Assembly: GCA_002309395.1 (NCBI GenBank)
Contig: DBWU01000063.1
Span: 8,608 to 20,819 of the forward strand
Direction of reading: 5' to 3'
Source: Oscillospiraceae bacterium UBA1230
GTDB lineage: Bacteria; Bacillota; Clostridia; Oscillospirales; Oscillospiraceae
Length of the DNA: 12,212 bases
Shown here: positions 1-6,580 of the stretch, piece by piece
Layout of the letters: the number at the start of each line of letters is the position of its first letter
Position numbering within the stretch: the first letter of the stretch is position 1
Program-made: the position numbers and the translations under genes
Notes under the pieces: model-generated
Database searches by the model: none
What the model was told of the DNA's origin: nothing
Seen by the model: the letters and a program-made list of their open reading frames with translations, nothing else

Positions 1-23
1 TGTACGTGGCAAATGACACCGCT

Positions 24-84
24 CAGCCTACGAAGTGTGCGAATGGTGCGCCATAGGTGCACCATGAGTGCGCGCAGTAGGCTG
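24..84. other. Nested inverted repeat, possible structured RNA
   Basis: Three helices nest here. An outer 8-bp perfect stem pairs CAGCCTAC (24-31) with GTAGGCTG (77-84). A 6-bp stem pairs 36-41 with 71-76, with one G-U. A 7-bp perfect hairpin pairs ATGGTGC (43-49) with GCACCAT (59-65) around a 9-nt loop. That is about 21 bp in 61 nt, with a four-base bulge (32-35) on one side only. It lies 9 nt before a hairpin terminator, so a short plus-strand RNA ending there is possible. It could instead be the end of a repeat element or the 3' region of a gene outside the window. I do not recognise the family, and no convincing protein-coding frame ends here. Confidence 0.35.
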
Positions 85-93
85 CAACCCTTT

Positions 94-124
94 TGTCAAA
101 AAACGGCAGAGCCGTTTTTTGACA
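94..124. terminator. Bidirectional hairpin terminator
   Basis: A perfect 14-bp stem (94-107 with 111-124) has a 3-nt AGA loop. Its core CGGC/GCCG is flanked by six A on one side and six T on the other, so both strands read as GC stem plus U-tract. It can end transcription arriving from the left on the plus strand and back up the terminator of the spore-protein gene on the minus strand. Confidence 0.75.
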
Positions 125-129
125 GTCTC

Positions 130-165
130 AAAAAGCACTCCCGTCCATAGACGGGAGTGCTTTTT
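130..165 (-). terminator. Rho-independent terminator of the spore-protein gene
   Basis: An 11-bp perfect GC-rich stem (135-145 with 150-160) around a CATA loop is flanked by five A and five T. On the minus strand it starts 21 nt after the SASP stop codon and ends in a T-run, the textbook position and form. It is symmetric enough to work on the plus strand too. Confidence 0.85.
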
Positions 166-186
166 CAGTCTTACAGAACGTGACCC

Positions 187-384
187 TTACAGGCTCTTCT
201 CGTAGGACTCGATCATCTTTTTGACCATCTGGCCGCCCACGGAACCCGCCTCACGAGAGGTCAAGTCGCCGTTGTAGCCCTGCTTCAGATTCACGCCAAC
301 ATCGCTGGCGGCCTGCATCTTGAACTTATCCATCGCGGCTTTCGCCTCAGGGATATTCAGCTTATTGGAATTCTTGCTGGACAT
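187..384 (-). CDS. Alpha/beta-type small acid-soluble spore protein (SASP)
   Basis: This 65-residue protein should coat and protect DNA in the forespore and be degraded at germination to supply amino acids. The C-terminal half carries the family hallmark: GYNGDLTSREAGSVGG at about 36-51, then MVKKMIESYEK, as in clostridial SASPs, and the length is normal for the family. ATG is preceded by AAAGGAG nine bases upstream, so the start is secure. The gene stands alone, with its own terminator downstream. Expression would be expected in the forespore (SigG), but I could not pick out a convincing SigG promoter in the 168 bp upstream. One oddity: where relatives have the Glu at which germination protease GPR cuts (an E-I/V-A type sequence after KF), this protein reads KFKMQAASDVG, with Gln in place of Glu. 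Family assignment is firm; the cleavage remark is inference. Confidence 0.95.
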   Translation of the reverse strand: MSSKNSNKLNIPEAKAAMDKFKMQAASDVGVNLKQGYNGDLTSREAGSVGGQMVKKMIESYEKSL

Positions 385-470
385 AATCGGTATCTCCTTT
401 CAGAATGATAAGCAATACGCTCGTTGGGTATCGCAATCGTAGCTTTTCCCGTTCATAAAAGGATATACGC

Positions 471-503
471 GCGCCGGTCAGGTAATATTTACCCGACCGG
501 CGC
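471..503 (-). terminator. Hairpin downstream of the alcohol dehydrogenase, probable terminator
   Basis: A 15-bp inverted repeat with one mismatch (471-485 with 489-503) has a 3-nt loop and a GCGCCGGTC core. It lies about 50 nt after the dehydrogenase stop on the minus strand, a reasonable terminator position. The trailing sequence on that strand (GCGTATATCCTTTTATG) is a poor U-tract. On the plus strand it is followed by a T-rich run, but no plus-strand gene precedes it. It could also act as a 3' RNA-stabilising hairpin. Confidence 0.5.
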
Positions 504-552
504 AGATTTTAATATTTCTTTCTTATTTTTGCGCTATGAAACGCGACCATCA

Positions 553-1725
553 TTACATGCTTGCCTGCAAAATCCGTATCAGTGCCTCGCGGCTTAGCGG
601 CGCGAACATCCAGGGCTCGTCGGTACTGTCATGGCTCAGGATATGATCCGCCATCTCCCCGATCTTATCCGCCTTCACCCCCAGCTCGCCTAAATGCATG
701 GGGATCCCGATGGAGGCGAAAAAGTCATAAAACGCGGCGATGACACGGTGCGCCGTCTCAACCTCAGGCGCCGCCCCGTCCATACCGAACAGGTCTTTTC
801 CCAGCGTGACAAAACGCTCCATCGTTCTGTCCGATAAGATCTCCTCCATCCACCGGGGCGTGATCACGGCAAGTCCTGCGCCGTGGGTAATATCAAAGTA
901 GGCGGAGAGGGCGTGCTCTATGGCGTGCATGGGCCAGCCGGAATAGCCGGCGCCGTTGGCAAGGATTCCGTTACAGCCCCAACTGCAAACGTACATCAGC
1001 TCGCTTCGGGCGGCATAATCGTCCGGCTTTTCCAGCGCGATTTTCACGTTTGTCATCAGCGAGCGGAGGGCGGAGATCATCACGCCGTCGTTAAAAAGAG
1101 AATGGGGCGCGGCGAAAAACTGCTCCAGCACGTGATTGATCGCGTCCGCCGTGCCGCAGGCGGTTTGCCATTTGGAAACGCTGAAGGTGTATTCCGGGTC
1201 GAGGAACGACGCCACGGGATAGAGATGCTCGTCCAGATAGCCCCGCTTATCGCAGAGCGCGGTATGGGAGATGACGCACCCCATGTCGTATTCGCTTCCC
1301 GTGGCGGCAAGGGTGATGATATCCACAACGGGCAGAGCGCCCTGCGCCTGTACCTTCCCGGAGATCAGATCCCACCCCTCGCCGTCGTACAGCGCGCAGG
1401 CGGCGATCGCCTTGGAGCAGTCCAGCACCGAACCGCCGCCTACCGCCAAAATTACGTCCACGCCGTGTTCCCGGCACAGCTTCGCGCCGGTGATAACGGA
1501 GGGGTCGTACTTGGGATTCGGCTCGATCCCCGAAAGCTCCACCACCGTAAAATCACGGAGCAGTTCTTTGACTTTGTCGTAAAGTCCCAGCTTCTTGATG
1601 GAGCCGCCGCCGTAGGTGAGCAGTACGCGTTTGCCGTACCTGCCCAGCACCTCCGGCAGGTCGCGGATCGCGCCTTTGCCGAAATAGAGCGTCGTGGGGG
1701 TATGATAGATAAAGTTCCCGATCAT
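553..1725 (-). CDS. Iron-containing alcohol/aldehyde dehydrogenase (YqhD/BDH-like)
   Basis: This 390-residue group III metal-dependent dehydrogenase should reduce aldehydes or ketones to alcohols (or the reverse) with NAD(P)H in the cytoplasm. The N-terminal nucleotide-binding half has TYGGGSIKK near 38-45 and AVGGGSVLDCSK near 94-105, the family's dinucleotide signatures. The metal ligands are intact: D194 and H198 (DAINH), H267 (MHAIEH) and H281 (ITHGAG), the same spacing I recall for E. coli YqhD, which prefers NADPH and short-chain aldehydes. The usual TGSE motif is present at 142-145. ATG follows AAGGAGG with five bases between, so the start is secure. It is 88 bp downstream of the nucleotidyltransferase gene on the same strand, so it may be the last gene of that operon or separate; nothing ties its chemistry to the glycan genes. 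True substrate unknown. Confidence 0.93.
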   Translation of the reverse strand: MIGNFIYHTPTTLYFGKGAIRDLPEVLGRYGKRVLLTYGGGSIKKLGLYDKVKELLRDFTVVELSGIEPNPKYDPSVITGAKLCREHGVDVILAVGGGSVLDCSKAIAACALYDGEGWDLISGKVQAQGALPVVDIITLAATGSEYDMGCVISHTALCDKRGYLDEHLYPVASFLDPEYTFSVSKWQTACGTADAINHVLEQFFAAPHSLFNDGVMISALRSLMTNVKIALEKPDDYAARSELMYVCSWGCNGILANGAGYSGWPMHAIEHALSAYFDITHGAGLAVITPRWMEEILSDRTMERFVTLGKDLFGMDGAAPEVETAHRVIAAFYDFFASIGIPMHLGELGVKADKIGEMADHILSHDSTDEPWMFAPLSREALIRILQASM

Positions 1726-1813
1726 CGTTGCCTCCTTATCAATACACGTACGTTTTCTCCATGCCGCTCACACCGCGCGCTCCGGCGGCGCAAGGAGAAC
1801 GATCAACGGTTTC

Positions 1814-2956
1814 TTAAAAACCGAGTTTTTGCAAGAGCTGATACCGCTCCTTGCTGCGGTCCAGATCGTGGCGCAGTTTGTTCTTTCTCCGCAACAGTCT
1901 GGGGAGCTCCCGGACGTAGTGCAGGATCTGATACATCCAGCAAAACGGTGCCAGCCACTCATGCTTTTGATAGGCCGCCCAGTTATATTTCCCGGCGTAT
2001 TGCAGATACGGGAAAAGACCCCTTCCCCGGATCGCCGTCATCACCGTCTCGACCTGCGCCCCGATCCCCTGCTTCTTGCCGAAATTGCCGGAAGACAGCA
2101 GCTCGTTGAGCAACTCGTCGCACAGCGCTTCGTCCGCGCCGGCGCACCACGTGATGGACTCACGCAGTCCCAGATACTTCTGGCACAGGCGCGTTAACAC
2201 GATCGCCAGCGTGTCCAGCCCCGTCTCCTCCGCCGCCGCGCGAAACTGCTCCTGCCAAAACGCGTCGTCCAGCTCCTTATCCACGTACATCATCCAGTCA
2301 ATGATCTGCCGAAGGCCCAATCCACTCTGCAGATGTTGCCGGATATGTGCCACCAAAACCAAGCCGTTGGCAAGTCTGGGCAGCATGGGGAACGCGTATT
2401 CCTCGATCTCTCCCGTTTCCCGGTGGCGCAGTCCGTCGATAACGTATTTTTCAATATCCACCATTTCGGAGCTGAATCGGCAGTGGAGCTCAAACGTGTT
2501 GCGGTTCTTCTCATATCCGATATGACGAAAACCGCCCGGTTCCTCATGGATGGGCGTATAGCCGGCGCGTTCCATCAGCTCACGCGCCTGTTCAAACCGC
2601 TCCTGGGGAACGATAAAGTCAATGTCGCCCATGGCGCGTCTCGACGGGACGGGATAATACACCGCCGCCGCCGTTCCCTTGAGGATCGCCAGAGGGAGAT
2701 CCTTCTCCGCAAACAGCTTCAAAAGTTCCGCCTGTGCATATAAAACACGGTAAAAAGCGGCAATTTGACGGTATTCACTTTTCATCCACAGATGGCGTTC
2801 CACGGCAGGCACCGCTTGCGCCACGAGAGCAAGAACCGTCTGCGCCTTCGCTTCTACAAAAACGGCGTTCCAGTCCACGTCCTCCAAAGAGCCGCCCGGA
2901 GTATTGAATAGAGCTGACTTGATCCTATCCAACAATACTCGTTCCGTGTTATTCAT
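1814..2956 (-). CDS. Nucleotidyltransferase-like protein (PF14907-type)
   Basis: This 380-residue protein matches the uncharacterised nucleotidyltransferase family by its core: LKGTAAAVYY at 92-101, a conserved Arg pair (106-107), and MGDIDFIV at 109-116. D111 and D113 there would be the metal-binding acidic pair of a Pol-beta-type nucleotidyltransferase fold. The rest is mainly alpha-helical, with a basic C-terminus (about 345-380) rich in Arg and Lys. In known genomes such proteins are often found in polysaccharide or peptide natural-product loci, but the reaction is not established. ATG at 2956 has AAGGAAGG about 11 bases upstream, rather far, with no better in-frame start. It begins 65 bp after the MBOAT stop and is likely cotranscribed. 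Function is open: transfer of a nucleotide to a sugar phosphate or to a protein are both possible. Confidence 0.82.
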   Translation of the reverse strand: MNNTERVLLDRIKSALFNTPGGSLEDVDWNAVFVEAKAQTVLALVAQAVPAVERHLWMKSEYRQIAAFYRVLYAQAELLKLFAEKDLPLAILKGTAAAVYYPVPSRRAMGDIDFIVPQERFEQARELMERAGYTPIHEEPGGFRHIGYEKNRNTFELHCRFSSEMVDIEKYVIDGLRHRETGEIEEYAFPMLPRLANGLVLVAHIRQHLQSGLGLRQIIDWMMYVDKELDDAFWQEQFRAAAEETGLDTLAIVLTRLCQKYLGLRESITWCAGADEALCDELLNELLSSGNFGKKQGIGAQVETVMTAIRGRGLFPYLQYAGKYNWAAYQKHEWLAPFCWMYQILHYVRELPRLLRRKNKLRHDLDRSKERYQLLQKLGF

Positions 2957-3021
2957 ACACTCAAAAACCTTCCTTTTTCTGCTGAAAAACTCTGCGTTTG
3001 AACCATCCGCGGCGGATGACC

Positions 3022-4443
3022 CTAAAACCTTCCGTAAATAAACGAGGTATCGCCCAGATAAGCCGTCAGGATCAAAAGGCCGACCGCGGTGAAAAACAGC
3101 ACCAGCGAATACGTTTTGCTCAGATCCAGCAGGAGGTATTCACGACTCACCTTTCCGCCTTTGCGGCGGGACAGCGCGACGGCGCTTTCGATCACCAGCG
3201 CCGCCAGCGCCACAAACACCCAACTGTACAGGTGTACGACGCCTTCACCGCCCGTCAGCATCCGCCGGATGACGGCAAACGCATCCGTGATCCGGTCGGC
3301 ACGGAAAAAGATCCAGCCAAAATTGGCGAACAGGAACATGGCAAGGGTCGATACCCATGCCTTGACCGTCCCGTAATCTCCGGGGGCGGAGCGACCGGCA
3401 CGACGCTTTGCAAACGCCTTGTGAACGATCAGCGCCAGACCGTGGATACCGCCCCACGCGATAAAGGACCAGTCCGCTCCGTGCCACAGTCCTCCGATCA
3501 GCATCGTCAAAAGGAGATTGATCTTCGTCCTGCTTTTCCCTTTCCTGTTGCCGCCCAGGGGATAGTAGAGGTATTCCTGCAGCCAGGACGAGAGGCTGAT
3601 ATGCCATCTCTTCCAGAATTCCGTGGGGTTTTTAGCTAGATACGGCAAATCGAAATTCTTGTTGATGGTGATGCCCATCATGCGCGCAAGACCGATGGCA
3701 ATATCCGAATAACCCGAAAAATCGAAGTAGATCTGAAGCGTATACGCCACCGTAGCCAAAAATACCGTGATCCCGTGGAACGCCGCGGGGGCGGCGTACA
3801 CCTCCTCCACAAACGGCGCCAGATGATCCGCCAGAACCATCTTTTTCAGCATACCGCACACGACGATCTGGACGCCGCTTTCCAGATTCTTCACCGAAAC
3901 GGTGTGCTCCGCATCCAGCTGGTCAAAAAACGCATCCGCCCGGAGGATCGGCCCGGAGGTGAGCTTGGGGAAAAACGACATGAACAGCGCCACGTCGACA
4001 AAACTCCTGTTGGCTTCATATTTGCCGCGGTACACGTCCACCATATAGGAGATGGCGGAAAACGTATAAAACGACACGCCCAACGGCACCATGATCTGTA
4101 TGACCTGTTCCGAAAGACCCAGCAACCCGGTAAAGGCGCCTACGAAGAAGTTCAGGTATTTGAAGACCGCCAACTGCACAATGGATACGGTCACGCCGGC
4201 AGCGAGCCATTTTTTGTTCGCTCTGCAGCGCAGCGCCGTGCCGTATGCCACGGCGCTCAACAGCGCAAGGCAAATGGCGAAGCGCCAGTCCGCCCATCCC
4301 ATAAACACGAAGGATGCGATCAGGAGTATCGCTTTGTTGACGCTCACCAGACGGCCGCTCTTTCTGCACAGCGCCGCGGCGATCCACAAGCTTCCGTATA
4401 CCGCGAGGAAAAACACGAAAAAGGTAAACCCGGTCAGTGACAT
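3022..4443 (-). CDS. MBOAT family O-acyltransferase (AlgI/DltB-like)
   Basis: This 473-residue polytopic membrane protein should pass acyl groups across the membrane for transfer to an exported glycan. Long hydrophobic segments run from the N-terminus to the last residues. Family landmarks are SFFPKLTSGPI (about 156-166), IYFDFSGYSDIAIGLA (238-253), FWKRWHISLSSWLQEYLYYP (276-295) and GGLWHGADW (317-325). The two hallmark histidines are H281 and H321; the second is the proposed catalytic residue. I place the start at ATG 4443, with GGGAGG seven bases upstream; a GTG one codon earlier is possible. The ATG shares its A with the stop of the SGNH gene (TGATG), so the two are translationally coupled. 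No dltA or dltC is present, so D-alanylation is unlikely and O-acetylation of a polysaccharide (AlgI-type) is more likely; the substrate is inferred. Confidence 0.93.
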   Translation of the reverse strand: MSLTGFTFFVFFLAVYGSLWIAAALCRKSGRLVSVNKAILLIASFVFMGWADWRFAICLALLSAVAYGTALRCRANKKWLAAGVTVSIVQLAVFKYLNFFVGAFTGLLGLSEQVIQIMVPLGVSFYTFSAISYMVDVYRGKYEANRSFVDVALFMSFFPKLTSGPILRADAFFDQLDAEHTVSVKNLESGVQIVVCGMLKKMVLADHLAPFVEEVYAAPAAFHGITVFLATVAYTLQIYFDFSGYSDIAIGLARMMGITINKNFDLPYLAKNPTEFWKRWHISLSSWLQEYLYYPLGGNRKGKSRTKINLLLTMLIGGLWHGADWSFIAWGGIHGLALIVHKAFAKRRAGRSAPGDYGTVKAWVSTLAMFLFANFGWIFFRADRITDAFAVIRRMLTGGEGVVHLYSWVFVALAALVIESAVALSRRKGGKVSREYLLLDLSKTYSLVLFFTAVGLLILTAYLGDTSFIYGRF

Positions 4444-5429
4444 CACCGCACCTCCCGTTGGTTGATCAGTTCTGACAGCACCTCAGCAATCACTTTATGC
4501 CCGTTCGCATTCAAGTGACCTTCTCCGATCTGAGTGTTGTCAAACCCGTGTGCCAGAAGGTGCTGCGTGTTATAGAGCCGGCAGAAGCTCTCCGTCATAT
4601 TGACAAAGACGATACCCGCCTCCTCACAAGCTTCGCTGAACGCTGTGAGGTATTGTTTGGAGGTTTTGTACCGAACGGTCCCGTCCGGCATCAGCTTTTC
4701 CGGAGGATGGTAATACACGATGAGGGTAACGCCCGCCTCCCGCGCCTGCTGACCCGCCCGCGCCAGAAGCTCTTTGAGCACGCCGAGGTACTCCTCCGGC
4801 ATCTCGCTGCTTTCGGAGCTCTGCTCCTCTTCTTCCTCTTCAAGGCTCATCCAGACGTCCAGTTGCTTATACATGGGCTTAAAGGCCGGTATGAGCTGCA
4901 TATAGTACACGATGCCGCTCTCGTAGGACGGGTTCGGCAGGGCGGTGCCGTTCAGCACCTCGTTCATCCGGTCAACGTTCAGCCGTACCGTGTCGGTTTC
5001 CAGTACCACGAATTCCTCCGGCTGATACGTTGCAAGCGCCGCCGGCAGATTATCAAGACAACGGTAAATGGTATGCCCCGACATCCCGACGTTGTAGACG
5101 GACCGCCCCGTCAGCTCCCCTGTCAGAACCGCCGCGTTCTTATCGGCGGAAAAATGGAGGTCGTCCGTATGGGAACTGCCCATGAAAAGAACGTCCACGG
5201 TGTCGGGAATCCCGGCGTTATTGAACCCGGCTTCGTCCATCTTCAGCCAGGCAAAGCCTTCCGTCATAGTGGCAATATGCTCGTTCGGACGCCAAACGTA
5301 ATCGGTGGCGCCGGTGGGATTCGTATGGTGGATCCCGTCATAGGAATATACGTATGCAAAGCCGGAGAGGATCGCCGTCGCCAAAACGAAGGCGATCAGC
5401 GCCTTCCCGAACCACTTTAAAAACGCCAA
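4443..5429 (-). CDS. Membrane-anchored SGNH/GDSL-like protein, partner of the MBOAT
   Basis: This 328-residue protein has one N-terminal membrane helix (about 5-29), then an extracellular SGNH-hydrolase-like domain. The nucleophile block is LFMGSSHTDD (S85 or S86 at about 81-90), and the last block is GEGHLNANGH (302-311), supplying the catalytic His. The usual Asp three residues before that His is Gly here, with Glu at minus two. Like AlgJ/AlgX or DltD beside their MBOATs, it would take the acyl group from the membrane protein and place it on the glycan. A very acidic stretch, EEEEEE then Ser/Glu-rich, lies at about 197-214. The reading frame is open upstream to 5543, but I start at TTG 5429: it has AAAGGGGGGG six bases upstream and gives a clean signal-anchor, whereas the longer form puts 38 unlikely residues in front. 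Its stop overlaps the MBOAT start. Confidence 0.85.
   Translation of the reverse strand: MAFLKWFGKALIAFVLATAILSGFAYVYSYDGIHHTNPTGATDYVWRPNEHIATMTEGFAWLKMDEAGFNNAGIPDTVDVLFMGSSHTDDLHFSADKNAAVLTGELTGRSVYNVGMSGHTIYRCLDNLPAALATYQPEEFVVLETDTVRLNVDRMNEVLNGTALPNPSYESGIVYYMQLIPAFKPMYKQLDVWMSLEEEEEEQSSESSEMPEEYLGVLKELLARAGQQAREAGVTLIVYYHPPEKLMPDGTVRYKTSKQYLTAFSEACEEAGIVFVNMTESFCRLYNTQHLLAHGFDNTQIGEGHLNANGHKVIAEVLSELINQREVR
4451..4456 (-). promoter_or_regulatory. RBS deciding the MBOAT start
   Basis: GGGAGG lies within the last codons of the SGNH gene, seven bases before ATG 4443. This supports the ATG over the GTG one codon upstream. Confidence 0.7.
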
Positions 5430-5435
5430 ACCAAT

Positions 5436-5445
5436 CCCCCCCTTT
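5436..5445 (-). promoter_or_regulatory. RBS deciding the TTG start of the SGNH gene
   Basis: AAAGGGGGGG is followed by a six-base spacer (ATTGGT) and TTG at 5429. It is the only strong Shine-Dalgarno sequence near the point where the signal-anchor begins. The seven-G run is also a spot where sequencing errors in length could occur. Confidence 0.65.
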
Positions 5446-5599
5446 CTGCGGGCGTAAAAAGCCGCTTGAGTATGCGATCGCAACAGGCAGAACACCTCGC
5501 AAAACGCATGGAGCTTCCCGAACGGCGGCCTCTGTGATCTCAAACAGCGTGAAGAAGAAAAACTTCCCCCATATCAAATATCGTCCACCCTAAGTCTTA

Positions 5600-6558
5600 T
5601 TATACAAATCCAAGTACTTGACGGATACGCAAAGGCAAATAGCTTCCCGCCTTCACAAGCGCAACTGATAGTCCCGTCACTACGATCCAAAGAGTGATCG
5701 AATAAGGAAACTGTTTCGGAATAAAGCCGCTGATAAAAATCAAAAAGACGCCATGGCAGCAGTAGATCCCAAATGACAAGTCCCCCACCAAGGTTATGGG
5801 CCGTATCTTGGACAGCTTTTCACGCTGCTTTTCATTGAGGCACGCGATGAGAAACAGAACGGCCAGAAAATATCCCAGGCTCGTAAATTTTACTTGCGTA
5901 TTTGCCAATGCCTCGACCCCAAAATATCTCCAGATAAAGCTCTCTGCCGCTTGCGCAACGACAAAAATGGCAACGGAGATCAGCGCTTTCTTGACCGGCA
6001 ACACCTTGATCTTTTCCCGCCAGTAACCGTGTTCAAGTCCAATGACATACGGAAGGATCAGCCACAGGCATACCGGGACAAGCAGATACCGGTCATGGAT
6101 TCTCATATAATAATTGAACACGATATACAACGGGGACACAGCATACAGCGCAATACGAAGGCTCTTTTTTTGAAGCATCCGGTACAGCAGCGGAGTCGAC
6201 ACGACCAGTTGTGCGTAATCATGAAGATAATACAGCGGTCCCCATGCGTTTGCCCGTATGATCGCCCGTACGAATTGGTACAGGGTAAAGTTCCCATCAA
6301 GCAATAAGTATACGGCAGTCCATACCGCGTACGGTATCAAGACTTTCACAAGACGCCGCCGATAGAACTTCCAAACGTCCTGCACCTTTTCACGGGCGTT
6401 AAATATCCGCTCAGAAATACAAACAGCATCACCTGAAAGTAAAGCCACGGTTTCATCACAAGAGGGAATATTCCCGCTTTGCCCAGACTATGCGTGAGAA
6501 CAACGGCAATAATCGATATCCCCCTGAGGAATTGTATCAACCTGTTTTTTCCCCGCAC
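5600..6558 (-). pseudogene. Acyltransferase-3 family membrane protein, frameshifted
   Basis: Two minus-strand frames join into one acyltransferase-3 protein. Frame one starts at GTG 6558 (AAGGTGG six bases upstream) and gives the family N-terminus: FLRGISIIAVVLTHS (R12 and H23, the conserved pair), then MLFVFLSGYLT. It then loses homology. Frame two, open from 6448 to the stop at 5600, resumes with KVQDVWKFYRRRLVKVLIPY and about eight hydrophobic segments to the C-terminus. The switch falls at about 6387-6400 (CCCGTGAAAAGG), and one extra base there would restore a single frame of 319 residues. Such proteins transfer acetyl or other acyl groups to sugars at the membrane. The rest of the reading frame is undamaged, so the break is recent, a phase-variation switch, or a sequencing error. 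A separate start inside frame two (6448) would lack the conserved R and H and is unlikely to be active. Confidence 0.85.
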
Positions 6559-6580
6559 GACAATCCACCTTCCCTCACTG

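Noticed and set aside
385..552. SigG promoter for the spore-protein gene
   Set aside because: Expected from biology, but no pair of -35/-10 elements with correct spacing was convincing by eye.
883..2109. Long plus-strand open frame of 408 codons
   Set aside because: It lies antisense to the alcohol dehydrogenase and the end of the nucleotidyltransferase, both with clear family motifs. Its translation is rich in Arg, Gly and His without any domain, as expected for a shadow frame in GC-rich DNA.
3004..3018. Short palindrome CATCCGC/GCGGATG between MBOAT and nucleotidyltransferase
   Set aside because: The usable stem is only about five pairs, without a T-run. Probably chance; readthrough is expected.
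2998..3639. Plus-strand open frame of 213 codons
   Set aside because: It is antisense to the MBOAT gene, with no motif and a charged low-complexity look.
4497..5420. Plus-strand open frame of 307 codons
   Set aside because: It is antisense to the SGNH gene, which has a signal-anchor, catalytic blocks and a good ribosome site. The plus-strand product shows no recognisable motif.
5430..5543. 38-residue N-terminal extension of the SGNH protein
   Set aside because: The extension is not hydrophobic and would hide the signal-anchor. The strong ribosome site at 5436-5445 points to TTG 5429.
6380..6400. Programmed minus-one frameshift in the AT3 gene
   Set aside because: GTGAAAAGG lacks a proper slippery heptamer, and I saw no clear stimulating structure after it.
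5600..6448. Acyltransferase-3 as an intact shorter gene starting at 6448
   Set aside because: The family N-terminus with the conserved Arg and His is in the other frame directly upstream with its own ribosome site, so a broken longer gene explains the sequence better.
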